Shown: piece by piece, positions 17,693-25,574 of the stretch | Layout of the letters: each line of letters begins with the position of its first letter | Position numbering within the stretch: the first letter of the stretch is position 1 | DNA from: Morococcus cerebrosus | Lineage (GTDB): Bacteria > Pseudomonadota > Gammaproteobacteria > Burkholderiales > Neisseriaceae | Reading direction: 5' to 3' | DNA length: 64,000 bases | Assembly (NCBI RefSeq): GCF_022749515.1 | Contig: NZ_CP094242.1 | Location: 682,001-746,000 of the forward strand | The notes under the pieces: generated by a model | What the model saw: the letters and a program-made list of their open reading frames with translations, nothing else | Told to the model about the DNA's origin: nothing | Database searches by the model: none | Made by a program: the position numbers and the translations under genes

Positions 17693-17736
17693 ACGTCGTC
17701 TGAAAACCAAATTTCCGGTTTTCAGACGACGTTTTA
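17693..17736. terminator. Bidirectional DUS-pair hairpin between rlmB and ldh
   Basis: Facing uptake sequences with the variant first bases acgtcgtctgaaaacc. It lies between the 3' ends of convergent rlmB and ldh and is T-rich on both strands, so it can serve both genes. Confidence 0.8.
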
Positions 17737-17753
17737 CTTAGAGGCTATTCTAT

Positions 17754-18707
17754 TTACCCGACCATTTCATCGACTTTGCGTTGATAGCTTTTCAACAGCT
17801 CCGCCGAGCGGGCGAAGCGTTCGGCTTCGTCGTCTGAAAGTTGCAGGTCGATGATGCGGACCGCGCCTTGGCGGTTGACGACGGTCGGTACGCCGATATA
17901 CACGCCGTTTTGTCCGAACTCGCCTTCAAGCAAGGTGGAAACAGGCAGCACGACGCCTTGATTGTGCAGGATGGCGTTGGAGATACGGCTCAAGCCCATA
18001 CCGATGCCGTGGCTGGTCGAGCCTTTGGCGGCGATGACTTCGTAGGCGGCATTGCGCACGTTGTTATAGATTTTGTCCATACGCTCCTGCCCGTCTTCTG
18101 ATTGTTCCAACATCTTCTGAACCGACATACCGGCGATGTTGGCGGTGCTCCAAAGCGCAATGATGCTGTCGCCGTGTTCGCCGATCATCATGGCATCGAC
18201 GCTCCAAGGCGCGACGTCGAATTCGTTGCCGAGACAAACGCGGAAACGGGCGGAATCAAGGATAGTGCCCGAGCCGATAACACGCTCTTTGGGCAGGCCT
18301 GAAAAGCGCAGGACGGCATAAGACAGTACGTCCACGGGATTGGAGGCAACCAAGAAGATGCCGTCAAAACCGGAAGCCATGACTTTCGAAACGATGTCGC
18401 GGAAGATGCGCAGGTTTTTGTCGATTAAGTCCAAACGGGTTTCGCCGGGAGCCTGCGCCGCGCCCGCGCAAATACACACGATGTCCGCATCCGAACAATC
18501 ATCGTAATCGCCGACGTAAATACGCGCGGGCGAGGCGGCATAAGGCATTCCGTGGCGGAAGTCGCGCGCTTCGCCTTCCGCGCGCGTGCGGTTGATGTCG
18601 ATTAAAACCATGTCGTCACACAAGGCTTGGTTGAGCATGGAATAGGCATAGCTGACACCGACCGCGCCCAAGCCCACAACGACTACTTTATTACCAACTT
18701 TTTTCAT
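17754..18707 (-). CDS. ldh: L-lactate dehydrogenase (NAD-dependent)
   Basis: A 317-residue cytoplasmic LDH/MDH-family enzyme. It has the Rossmann motif VVGLGAVGVSYAY, the catalytic-loop segment AGAAQAPGETRLDL, NPVDVLSY and the active-site histidine in GEHGDS. The loop glutamine (Q in AAQAPGETR, position 102 in the usual numbering) marks lactate over malate specificity. The start is the ATG at 18707 (MKKVGNKVVV) with AGGA 7 bp upstream. An in-frame uptake sequence encodes LQLSDDEAE near the C-terminus. The IS1106-like element begins about 190 bp upstream of the start. Confidence 0.9.
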   Translation of the reverse strand: MKKVGNKVVVVGLGAVGVSYAYSMLNQALCDDMVLIDINRTRAEGEARDFRHGMPYAASPARIYVGDYDDCSDADIVCICAGAAQAPGETRLDLIDKNLRIFRDIVSKVMASGFDGIFLVASNPVDVLSYAVLRFSGLPKERVIGSGTILDSARFRVCLGNEFDVAPWSVDAMMIGEHGDSIIALWSTANIAGMSVQKMLEQSEDGQERMDKIYNNVRNAAYEVIAAKGSTSHGIGMGLSRISNAILHNQGVVLPVSTLLEGEFGQNGVYIGVPTVVNRQGAVRIIDLQLSDDEAERFARSAELLKSYQRKVDEMVG

Positions 18708-18892
18708 GTTTGTTCCTGTTTGTTTGTGAATAGGAATTATTAATAACACCAAGGCAGGGTGGCGTCAAATTTCAGACGACCTGTTTGCTTTGTAGCGGAT
18801 TGTAATGGGAAAATAAACACATAAGCCGTTTACCGGTCAGGGCGGAATCAATGGCAGGAAAATTAGGGAAGAGGATTGATATAATGCAGTAT

Positions 18893-20122
18893 GAGACCTT
18901 TGCAAAATTCCTTTTCCCCCGACAACCGAAACCCCAAACACAGGTTTTCGGCTGTTTTCGGCTGTTTCCGCCCCCAATCACTCCTTAATTCTACCCAAAT
19001 ACCCCCTTAATCCTCCCCGGATACCCGATAATCAGGCATCCGGGCCGCCTTTTAGGCTGCAACAGGCACACTTAGCCTGTTGGCCGCTTTCAACAGGTTC
19101 AAACACATCGCCTTCAGATGGCTTTGCGCACTCACTTTGAGCAGACCAAAATAGGCTGCCCGGGCGTAGCGGAATTTACGGTGCAGCGTACCGAAGCTTT
19201 GTTCGACCACATAACGGGTCTTCGACAAATATCGGTTGCGTTTGGTTTGCGCTTCCGTCAGCGGACGGTTGCGGCAGGCTTTGCGCATAATGCCGTCTAA
19301 CAACTGATGCTCTTTCAGATGTTGCCGGTTTTCCTTGCTGTCGTAGCCTTTGTCGGCATAGACGGTCGTACCTTCGGCAATGCCTTCCAACAAAGGGGAC
19401 AGATGGTTGCACTCATGGGTATTGGCAGGAGTGATGTGCAGTTTCTCGATATAGCCTTCCTCATCGGTACGGGTATGTTGTTTGTAACCGAGTTTGTAGA
19501 GGCCGTTTTTCTTTGTCCAACGGGCATCTTTGTCCTTACTCGGTGTGGTTTGGCCGCTGACTTGTCCTTCCTCGTCGACTTCTATGGCCTGACGCTGTTT
19601 GCTGCCGGCGGTCTGAATAATGGTGGCGTCAATGACGGCGGCGGATGCTTTCTCTACTTTTAGGTTTTTTTCGGTCAGTTGGCGGTTAATCAGTTCCAGC
19701 AATTCGGACAGGGTGTCGTCTTGCGCCAGCCAGTTGCGGTAGCGGCATAAGGTGCTGTAATCGGGGATGCTCAGTTCGTCAAAACGGCAAAATAGGTTGA
19801 AATCGATGCGGGTGATGAGACTGTGTTCGAGTTCGGGATCGGAGAGGCTGTGCCATTGTCCGAGCAGGACGGCTTTGAACATGGACAACAGTGGATAGGC
19901 GGGACGGCCGCGGTGGTCTCGAAGGTAACGGGCTCTTTGACGATTCAGGTATTGTTCGATCGGTTGCCAATCAATCACCTGATCCAACTTCAATAATGGG
20001 AAGCGGTCGATGTGTTTGGCGATCATGGCTTGTGCGGTTTGCCGGAAGAAGGTGCTCATGGGAAATCCCCTAAATGTCTTGATGGGAATTTAGGGGATTT
20101 TGGGGAATTTTGCAAAGGTCTC
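18893..20122 (-). mobile_element. IS1106-like insertion sequence (IS5 family)
   Basis: A ~1230-bp element bounded by inverted repeats that start gagacctttgcaaaattcc (left, 18893) and end with the complement at 20122. The same short string agtat lies on both sides, consistent with a 3-5 bp target duplication depending on where the end is drawn. The single transposase reads minus. A hairpin (cccggat...atccggg, 19016-19044) before a T-run terminates it. The element lies between divergent ldh and the factor H binding protein-like gene. Confidence 0.9.
19052..20059 (-). CDS. IS5-family transposase (IS1106 type)
   Basis: A 335-residue DDE transposase. The N-terminal DUF772-like region spans LLKLDQVIDWQPIEQYL to FNLFCRFDELSIPDYSTLCRYRNWL. 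The catalytic residues are in AAVIDATII, TVYADKGYDSKENR and the late glutamate of RYVVEQSFGTLHRKFRYARA. The frame is uninterrupted, so the enzyme may be functional. It closely resembles the neisserial IS1106 transposases in overall layout. Confidence 0.93.
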   Translation of the reverse strand: MSTFFRQTAQAMIAKHIDRFPLLKLDQVIDWQPIEQYLNRQRARYLRDHRGRPAYPLLSMFKAVLLGQWHSLSDPELEHSLITRIDFNLFCRFDELSIPDYSTLCRYRNWLAQDDTLSELLELINRQLTEKNLKVEKASAAVIDATIIQTAGSKQRQAIEVDEEGQVSGQTTPSKDKDARWTKKNGLYKLGYKQHTRTDEEGYIEKLHITPANTHECNHLSPLLEGIAEGTTVYADKGYDSKENRQHLKEHQLLDGIMRKACRNRPLTEAQTKRNRYLSKTRYVVEQSFGTLHRKFRYARAAYFGLLKVSAQSHLKAMCLNLLKAANRLSVPVAA

Positions 20123-20134
20123 AGTATATTTATT

Positions 20135-20148
20135 TTGATTTAAGTCAT
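20135..20148 (+). promoter_or_regulatory. FNR-like half-palindrome upstream of fHbp-like gene
   Basis: TTGAT-TTAA-GTCAT matches the left half of an FNR box (TTGAT-N4-ATCAA) fully and the right half only partly. It lies 13 bp inside the unique DNA after the insertion sequence and 134 bp before the start. Meningococcal fHbp is known to be FNR-controlled; here this is only a weak sequence hint. Confidence 0.25.
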
Positions 20149-20281
20149 GAATATCATCATAAAACCGTTATATTATAACTTACGGAGTGTATCCGAAGAT
20201 TTGGACGGATTTTGTTTGCAGACATTGCCGCCGAAATACGGAAGCACACTAGTCATGAATCATGATAATGAAAGGAAACGA

Positions 20282-21076
20282 ATGAAAGCGAAATCTTTAT
20301 TGGCGGTTTTGGCTGCCACCTGCATTTTGTCCGCTTGCAGCAGCGCTGGCAGCAGTTTGGCGGACGGACTGACCAAGCCGTTTGATCCTAATGCAAAAGA
20401 TTGGAAGCAACTGACTGTTTCCGAATCTGTTCCCGACGGCGGCGTACTGGAGTTGACCGACAGGGGCGGTAAAACCCAAACCCTGAAAAAAGGAGGGGTT
20501 TTGGATACGGGTTATCTGAAAAACGACCGTGTTTCCGATTTTGACTATGTGAAAAAAATCAATGTAAACGGACAACTTATCGAATTGGAGCGCGGTGATT
20601 TCTTGGTGTATAAACAAAACCATTCCATCGTTGCCGCCACTTTGGCAAAGCAGAAAACCAATCCGGCAGATGGGGCGCGTTCCGAGGCATTCGATTTTCA
20701 TGTTAACGAAATTCAGGGGCAGGACATTGCTTTCGGTAATCTGCCTAAATTGGGGCAAATAAACTACAAAGGTATCGCGTTCAACGGCGACGACCGCAGC
20801 GGGCGTTTATCTTATACGGTTGATTTTGAGAAGAAACAAGGTAGCGGAAGCATCAGCGGAATGCATAGCGGCTATAACGTCGAATTGGCGAAAACCGACA
20901 TCCAAGCCATGGGCAACGGCTCAGGCTTGAGCGGCAAAGCCATGAAGGACGGTGTGGAAAAAGGCAGTTACGAGCTGAAGCTTTTCGGTAGTAAAGCCGA
21001 AGAAATTGCCGGTAAGGCTAAAATCAACGACGGGGGTAAAACTCAGGAAATCGGTTTGGCCGGTAAGAAAGAGTAG
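20282..21076 (+). CDS. Factor H binding protein-like surface lipoprotein
   Basis: A 264-residue lipoprotein. The start is the ATG at 20282 (MKAKSLLAVLAATC), with AAAGGAAA upstream; an in-frame extension to 20147 lacks a signal peptide. Lipobox ILSAC puts the lipidated cysteine at residue 19. The body follows meningococcal fHbp (GNA1870/LP2086) along its length: LKNDRVSDFDYVKKINVNGQ, LERGDFLVYKQNHS, the INYKGIAFNGDD motif, LSYTVDFEKKQGSGSI and the end EKGSYELKLFGSKAEEIAGK then IGLAGKK. In meningococcus this protein recruits complement factor H to the surface. Whether this homologue binds factor H cannot be read from sequence. An IS1106-like element ends 160 bp upstream. Confidence 0.85.
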   Translation: MKAKSLLAVLAATCILSACSSAGSSLADGLTKPFDPNAKDWKQLTVSESVPDGGVLELTDRGGKTQTLKKGGVLDTGYLKNDRVSDFDYVKKINVNGQLIELERGDFLVYKQNHSIVAATLAKQKTNPADGARSEAFDFHVNEIQGQDIAFGNLPKLGQINYKGIAFNGDDRSGRLSYTVDFEKKQGSGSISGMHSGYNVELAKTDIQAMGNGSGLSGKAMKDGVEKGSYELKLFGSKAEEIAGKAKINDGGKTQEIGLAGKKE

Positions 21077-21102
21077 GGCGGGACAATCCTCAGCCTGACG
21101 GA

Positions 21103-21153
21103 TAAGGTCGTCTGAAACCTTTATTTTAGATAAAAGGTTTCAGACGACCTTTT
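21103..21153 (+). terminator. DUS-pair hairpin terminator after fHbp-like gene
   Basis: Facing uptake sequences with an extended stem (aaaccttta/taaaaggttt) and a strong T-run, 26 bp after the stop. Confidence 0.85.
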
Positions 21154-21215
21154 TGTATCGGCAATTTGGAAAATATAGCTAAATTACTTTATTTGCGATA
21201 CGCAACTTACCGGGT

Positions 21216-21258
21216 ATCGTCATTCCCGCCCTCGCGTAGGCGGGGGCGGGAATGACGG
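21216..21258. repeat. dRS3-like inverted repeat (gtcattcccgc...gcgggaatgac)
   Basis: A neisserial-type short palindrome: the outer arms cgtcattcccgcc and ggcgggaatgacg enclose a GC-rich core. It resembles a dRS3 (ATTCCC-N8-GGGAAT) with an enlarged spacer. It is intergenic, between the fHbp-like gene and the DUF1853 gene. Confidence 0.5.
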
Positions 21259-21329
21259 AATTTGATGATATGTTGTATTTAAAGTTAAGTATGTTTGCTA
21301 TATGGTTTGTAGGTGTGGATGCTTTGGAC

Positions 21330-22181
21330 TCAAGCAACTTTCATGATGCGTTCGATTTCATGCCAAAAGCCGTCGGGGCGCAATTCGAGTTTGGCGATTA
21401 AGCCGCTTTCGATTTGGCGGACGTCTCGGTCGGACAGGGTTTGCGCCTCGGCGACACGGGCGGGGGCAAGGTATGCCATGCGGTCGATGAGGTGGTAGTG
21501 TGCGTCCTCTGTGGTTGGATATGCCGACCAGTCTCGGATAAAGACGCCGCGCCAGCAGTATGGGTTTAACGGGGCTTCGGCGGAATCTGCGCCGACGGGG
21601 AAAAAGCCGATGCCGCGTATGATTGAGGCGGGTTGTGGCGCGTCGGGGAGGCGGTTTTGCCGCAGGGTTTCGCTGCCTTCGGGGGATTGAAGCAGGGCGA
21701 GTTGACGGGGCAGTTTGGCGGCTTTGGCGGCGAGGGTGTCTTTGGCATTGAGTCCACGCATCTCTGCGGATTTGCCGCTGTCGCTGCCGTAATATTTGCA
21801 GGTCAGTTCGATGTGGTAGGGTTTGCCGTTGATGGAGGCGATGAAATCGGCGGCGCCTTGCGTGAGGTCGTCTGAAAACACGGGCAGGTTATAGGCGTGC
21901 AATTCGGTATGCGGCGCGTGGGTGAACCAAAATGCGAGCAGGCGTTCGGCGTAGATGCCGAGTCGGTTGCCGAAGGGGGCGTGTTCGGCGAGATAGTCGT
22001 TGAGCGGGGCGGGATTACCGTCCAAATCCAAAAGATAGCGGAAGCCGCGTTCGCCCAACAGTTCGCGCACGCTCAGTTCACAGCCGCTTTGCCAAAGCGG
22101 CGGAGCGGTCAGCAGGGCGGCGAGGTCGCGGACGGTCGGGGTGGTGAGTTTCCACCATAGGGCATCTAGGGCGTAGTTCAT
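21330..22181 (-). CDS. DUF1853 family protein
   Basis: A 283-residue cytosolic protein resembling the DUF1853 family, of unknown function. The N-terminal part (residues 1-80) is helical. The middle contains GAADFIASINGKPYHIELTCKYY (read in two parts), in which a D...(I)E-x-x-C-K arrangement is reminiscent of a PD-(D/E)XK nuclease core; this is my inference. An uptake sequence in frame encodes VFSDDLTQG. No signal peptide. It is convergent with the fHbp-like gene and just downstream of trmJ on the same strand. Confidence 0.75.
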   Translation of the reverse strand: MNYALDALWWKLTTPTVRDLAALLTAPPLWQSGCELSVRELLGERGFRYLLDLDGNPAPLNDYLAEHAPFGNRLGIYAERLLAFWFTHAPHTELHAYNLPVFSDDLTQGAADFIASINGKPYHIELTCKYYGSDSGKSAEMRGLNAKDTLAAKAAKLPRQLALLQSPEGSETLRQNRLPDAPQPASIIRGIGFFPVGADSAEAPLNPYCWRGVFIRDWSAYPTTEDAHYHLIDRMAYLAPARVAEAQTLSDRDVRQIESGLIAKLELRPDGFWHEIERIMKVA

Positions 22182-22208
22182 GGCTGTATCTGGTTGATAG
22201 TTTGGCTG

Positions 22209-22252
22209 AGATCGTCTGAAAACTTGATTGAAGGTTTTCAGACGACCTTTTC
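22209..22252 (-). terminator. DUS-pair hairpin terminator after trmJ
   Basis: A facing pair with one degenerate arm (gatcgtctgaaaa), touching the trmJ stop codon. Confidence 0.75.
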
Positions 22253-23066
22253 AGTCTTTCTTCTTCAAGCGATGGCTGACGGTATTGAAAAAGCCGCGCA
22301 GGATGTCGATGTCTTCGGTTTGCGTGTTAGCGCGGCCGAACAGGCTTTGCATACGTCGCATCAGGCGTTCGCTGTTGCGGCGGTTGAAAAAGCCGATATC
22401 GTCCATGACGCTTTCCATGTGGGCGACCATGCCTTTGATTTGTTCGTGGGTGGCGGCGTGGTCTTCCTGTTGCAGGTGGGTCATGGGCATATTGGTCTGG
22501 CTGAAGATTTCGTAACACACAACTTGCACCGCCTGGGCGAGGTTGAGCGAGAAATAGTCAGGGTTGCCGTTGATGGTCATCAGACGGTTGCATGCCTGCA
22601 CTTCTTCGATGCTCAAGCCGAAGGTTTCGTTGCCGAAGACGAGGGCAACTTGTTCTCCGCGTTGTGCCGCCTGCAATAATTCGGGAACCAGTTCGCGCGG
22701 GGTTTGCAGCGGCGCGGTGATTTCGCGGCGGCGGCTGGTAAGGGCGCAGGCGAGCGTGGTGTCGGCGAGGGCTTCGTCGAGCGTGGCGGCAATCACGGCG
22801 TTGTGCAATACGTCTGCCGCGCCGGAAGCGAGGATGAAACTTTCCTCCGGCAGTTGGAAATCTTGCGGGTTTTCGGGGTTGAAAATGGGCGGTTGCCCGG
22901 TCATCGGTGTGGACATCAAATTCGGGGCGACAATGGTGAGGTTGTGCAGCCCCATAGTTTTCATGGCGCGGGCGGCGGAGCCGATATTGGCGGGATGGCT
23001 GGTGCGGGTGAGGATGATGCGGATGTTGCCGAGATAGTCGGGCAATTCGGGCTTGGCTGAAGTCAT
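22251..23066 (-). CDS. trmJ: tRNA (cytidine/uridine-2'-O-)-methyltransferase TrmJ
   Basis: A 271-residue SPOUT methyltransferase acting on ribose 32 of several tRNAs. The motifs are HPANIGSAARAMKTMG, ALVFGNETFGLS and YFSLNLAQAVQVVCYE. A C-terminal helical extension of about 90 residues (HLQQEDHAATHEQIKG...) is characteristic of TrmJ. The start is the ATG at 23066 (MTSAKPELPDYLGNI). The in-frame extension to 23174 runs back through a DUS pair and is rejected. Length is close to E. coli TrmJ (246). Confidence 0.92.
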   Translation of the reverse strand: MTSAKPELPDYLGNIRIILTRTSHPANIGSAARAMKTMGLHNLTIVAPNLMSTPMTGQPPIFNPENPQDFQLPEESFILASGAADVLHNAVIAATLDEALADTTLACALTSRRREITAPLQTPRELVPELLQAAQRGEQVALVFGNETFGLSIEEVQACNRLMTINGNPDYFSLNLAQAVQVVCYEIFSQTNMPMTHLQQEDHAATHEQIKGMVAHMESVMDDIGFFNRRNSERLMRRMQSLFGRANTQTEDIDILRGFFNTVSHRLKKKD

Positions 23067-23114
23067 GTTTTGTTTTCGGTTTGTTCGGGAATCGGGTATA
23101 ATGTGCCATCTTTT

Positions 23115-23163
23115 TGTTTTCAGACGACCTTTCGCCTTTGGGCTTGAGAGGTCGTCTGAAATG
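23115..23163. repeat. Facing DUS pair between trmJ and suhB promoters
   Basis: Two uptake sequences point at each other in the divergent trmJ-suhB interval. Neither gene ends here, so this pair is not a terminator in the usual sense; it may supply uptake or fold in the leader of one of the genes. Confidence 0.7.
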
Positions 23164-23249
23164 TTCTTTAACAACGTCGGAAACGTACAAACGTTGCGTC
23201 CGGTGCAGATGCGCCGGACGGTATTTTACCTGATTTAGAAAGAAAACCC

Positions 23250-24035
23250 ATGAATCCGTTTTTAAATACCGCTTTCAAAGCCGCCCGTAAAGCCGGGCAG
23301 ATGATGATCCGCGCAAGCGGCAATCTGGATGCCGTCAAAGTTGACAGCAAGGCATTCAACGATTTCGTTTCCGACGTTGACCGCAATTCTGAAATGATTT
23401 TGGTGGAAGCGCTTAAAGAAGCCTATCCGCATCACAAAATCACTTGCGAAGAAGGCGGTTCTCACGGCAAAGCCTCTGCGGAATACGAATGGATTATCGA
23501 TCCGCTCGACGGCACGACCAACTTCTTACACGGCCATCCCCAATATGCGATTTCTATGGCACTGCTGCACAAAGGCGTGTTGCAGGAAGCTTTGGTGTAC
23601 GCACCTGAACGTAACGATGTTTACATGGCTTCGCGCGGCAAAGGCGCGTTGCTCAACGACCGCCGTATCCGTGTTTCTTCCCGCATTGAATTGAACCGCT
23701 GTTTGATCGGTACTGGCTTTCCTGTTGTCGATCAAAGCATGATGGACAAGTATCTGGCTATTTTAAAAGACTTTTTGGCAAAAACGGCTGGGGGGCGCAG
23801 AGAAGGCGCGGCTTCGTTGGATTTGTGTGCCGTGGCAGCCGGCCGTTTGGACGGTTTCTTCGAGTTCAACCTCAAACCTTGGGATATTGCCGCAGGCGCG
23901 CTGATTGTGCAGGAGGCGGGCGGTATCGTTACCGATATGTCCGGCAATGAAGGCTGGCTGGAAAGCGGCGATATTGTGGCAGCCAATCCGAAAGTGCTGG
24001 CGCAAATGTTGCAAATCATTGGCGGACATCTGTAA
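23250..24035 (+). CDS. suhB: Inositol-1-monophosphatase family protein SuhB
   Basis: A 261-residue Mg-dependent phosphatase of the inositol monophosphatase family. In E. coli SuhB also joins the NusA-NusG rRNA antitermination complex. Metal-site motifs are TCEEGGSHG, WIIDPLDGTTNFLHG and PWDIAAGALIVQEAGG. Length equals E. coli SuhB (267). The start is the ATG at 23250, about 87 bp downstream of the DUS pair. The physiological substrate in Neisseria is not shown by the sequence. Confidence 0.93.
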   Translation: MNPFLNTAFKAARKAGQMMIRASGNLDAVKVDSKAFNDFVSDVDRNSEMILVEALKEAYPHHKITCEEGGSHGKASAEYEWIIDPLDGTTNFLHGHPQYAISMALLHKGVLQEALVYAPERNDVYMASRGKGALLNDRRIRVSSRIELNRCLIGTGFPVVDQSMMDKYLAILKDFLAKTAGGRREGAASLDLCAVAAGRLDGFFEFNLKPWDIAAGALIVQEAGGIVTDMSGNEGWLESGDIVAANPKVLAQMLQIIGGHL

Positions 24036-24039
24036 ACAG

Positions 24040-24063
24040 GAGGTCGTTTTCAGACGACCTTTT
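24040..24063 (+). terminator. Compact DUS hairpin after suhB
   Basis: A short hairpin, aggtcg with its complement inside a full uptake sequence (ttttcagacgacct), followed by TTTT. It starts 5 bp after the suhB stop. Confidence 0.7.
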
Positions 24064-24260
24064 GCTCGTTTTTAATACGGTGTCGTGATTTAGCAATAGT
24101 AGGAATATCATCCATGTTACTTTCAGGAGCAGATAACTACCTTTTATCGCAATCTGAAAACAGGGATTCCGATTAATGATAATATGCTCAAAGAATTGAT
24201 TTGCAACAGGCAACCCCTATGCCAATCTGATAAATGACGAACCGTATTGTTGTGAATAAT

Positions 24261-25535
24261 ATGAAGAAAAAATCTTTTTTGAATCGTCCCAAGACATCCG
24301 TTTTCCGCACCGGACAAATTGCTGCCGCGGTGTGCGCGGCAGTATGCGCGGCAACGGCGCAGGCTTATCCTTTGCAGGCTATTTTAAGGGATGCCATGGT
24401 GTCCGACCCGATTGTGAAGGAAGCGAAAGCAACCGAAGATTCGGCCAAAAGTACGACGAAGGCGACCCGTGCGCGCCATTATCCCGTGTTGACGCTGACG
24501 GGTACCAAAGTTTTGGCGCAGAAAAACAAATATTCCAGCAACGATATGAATGACGGTGTCGGCATACGCGGAACTTTGAATGTATATTCATGGGGCGCCA
24601 TCAATGCGGCGGTGCGGCGCGATAAAAACAGAGAGCAATACTACCATCATCGTTATTTCGAAAATCAGGAACGTCTGGGCAGCGACATTGGCAAACTCTA
24701 TTTGACCGCATTGCGCGCGAAAGAAATCCTGCGTATCAACCGTCAGAGCTTGGTCCGACACAATAATCTTCTGAAAGATTTGAATATTATCGTGAAATAC
24801 GATAGCGGCCGCCGTTCCGAACTCATTGAAGCGCGTGCGCGCCTGTTGCAGGTCGAATCATCCATCGCGCAACAACAACGCACGATGGAATTGGCGTTGA
24901 GCCGTTTGTCCCGCTACACTGGACGGCAGTTGACGGCAGAGGATTTGGAAGATCCGTTTGCCAACGACAGCGCGGAATCATTGGTCCGCCGTTTCAAAAC
25001 AGCCGATAACAATACCAATCCTTCCTATCGGGCGCAGGTGGCAGAACGCGACAGCGTGAAGGCAGATTTGGACGTTTCCAAAGCAGAACGCCTGCCCGCC
25101 GTGAATCTGGAAGGTAATGCGAACCGCGACAACAGACAGCTTTATTTAAATGTGGCATGGAATGTCTTAGATGTTGCCGCGCGCCATAATGTGCAGAAAA
25201 ATGCCGATGCCCTGATTGCCGCCGAATCGAAATCCGAGCAGATTATGCGCGACATCACCGAAAAAACCCAAACCGCCGAAATCGACATGCGCGAGAGCGA
25301 ACGCCGTGCTGATATTGCCGCGCAACATATTGCCGCTCAAAAAGACGTGGTTAAAACTTACGAGCTGCAATTCAAAATCGCCCGCCGCACGCTGACCGAC
25401 GTTTTGGGCGCATACAACGAATTGTCCAGCATTGAGCAGGAAAACATTTCGGCGCGCAACGACTTCCGCGATGCCGCGTTGGATTATCTGGCTGCGCAGG
25501 CGCAGATGGCGAATTGGGCAGGCTTGAAGCAATAA
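24261..25535 (+). CDS. TolC-family outer membrane protein of a type I secretion system
   Basis: A 424-residue outer-membrane channel of the TolC/LapE type. A signal peptide spans the Ala-rich stretch ending ...AATAQAYP. Internal repeats typical of TolC follow: an early block near VSDPIVKEAKATEDSAKS and a later block near QVAERDSVKADLDVSKAERLPAVNLEG. Coiled-coil segments give the alpha-barrel. The start used is the ATG at 24261 (MKKKSFLN); an in-frame ATG at 24234 is possible, and neither has a strong ribosome site. It heads a three-gene unit with the ABC exporter and the adaptor (25.6-29.1 kb), giving all three parts of a type I exporter. Confidence 0.9.
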   Translation: MKKKSFLNRPKTSVFRTGQIAAAVCAAVCAATAQAYPLQAILRDAMVSDPIVKEAKATEDSAKSTTKATRARHYPVLTLTGTKVLAQKNKYSSNDMNDGVGIRGTLNVYSWGAINAAVRRDKNREQYYHHRYFENQERLGSDIGKLYLTALRAKEILRINRQSLVRHNNLLKDLNIIVKYDSGRRSELIEARARLLQVESSIAQQQRTMELALSRLSRYTGRQLTAEDLEDPFANDSAESLVRRFKTADNNTNPSYRAQVAERDSVKADLDVSKAERLPAVNLEGNANRDNRQLYLNVAWNVLDVAARHNVQKNADALIAAESKSEQIMRDITEKTQTAEIDMRESERRADIAAQHIAAQKDVVKTYELQFKIARRTLTDVLGAYNELSSIEQENISARNDFRDAALDYLAAQAQMANWAGLKQ

Positions 25536-25574
25536 CATAAAATCTTAACATCATTACTCATTACGCGAATTATC

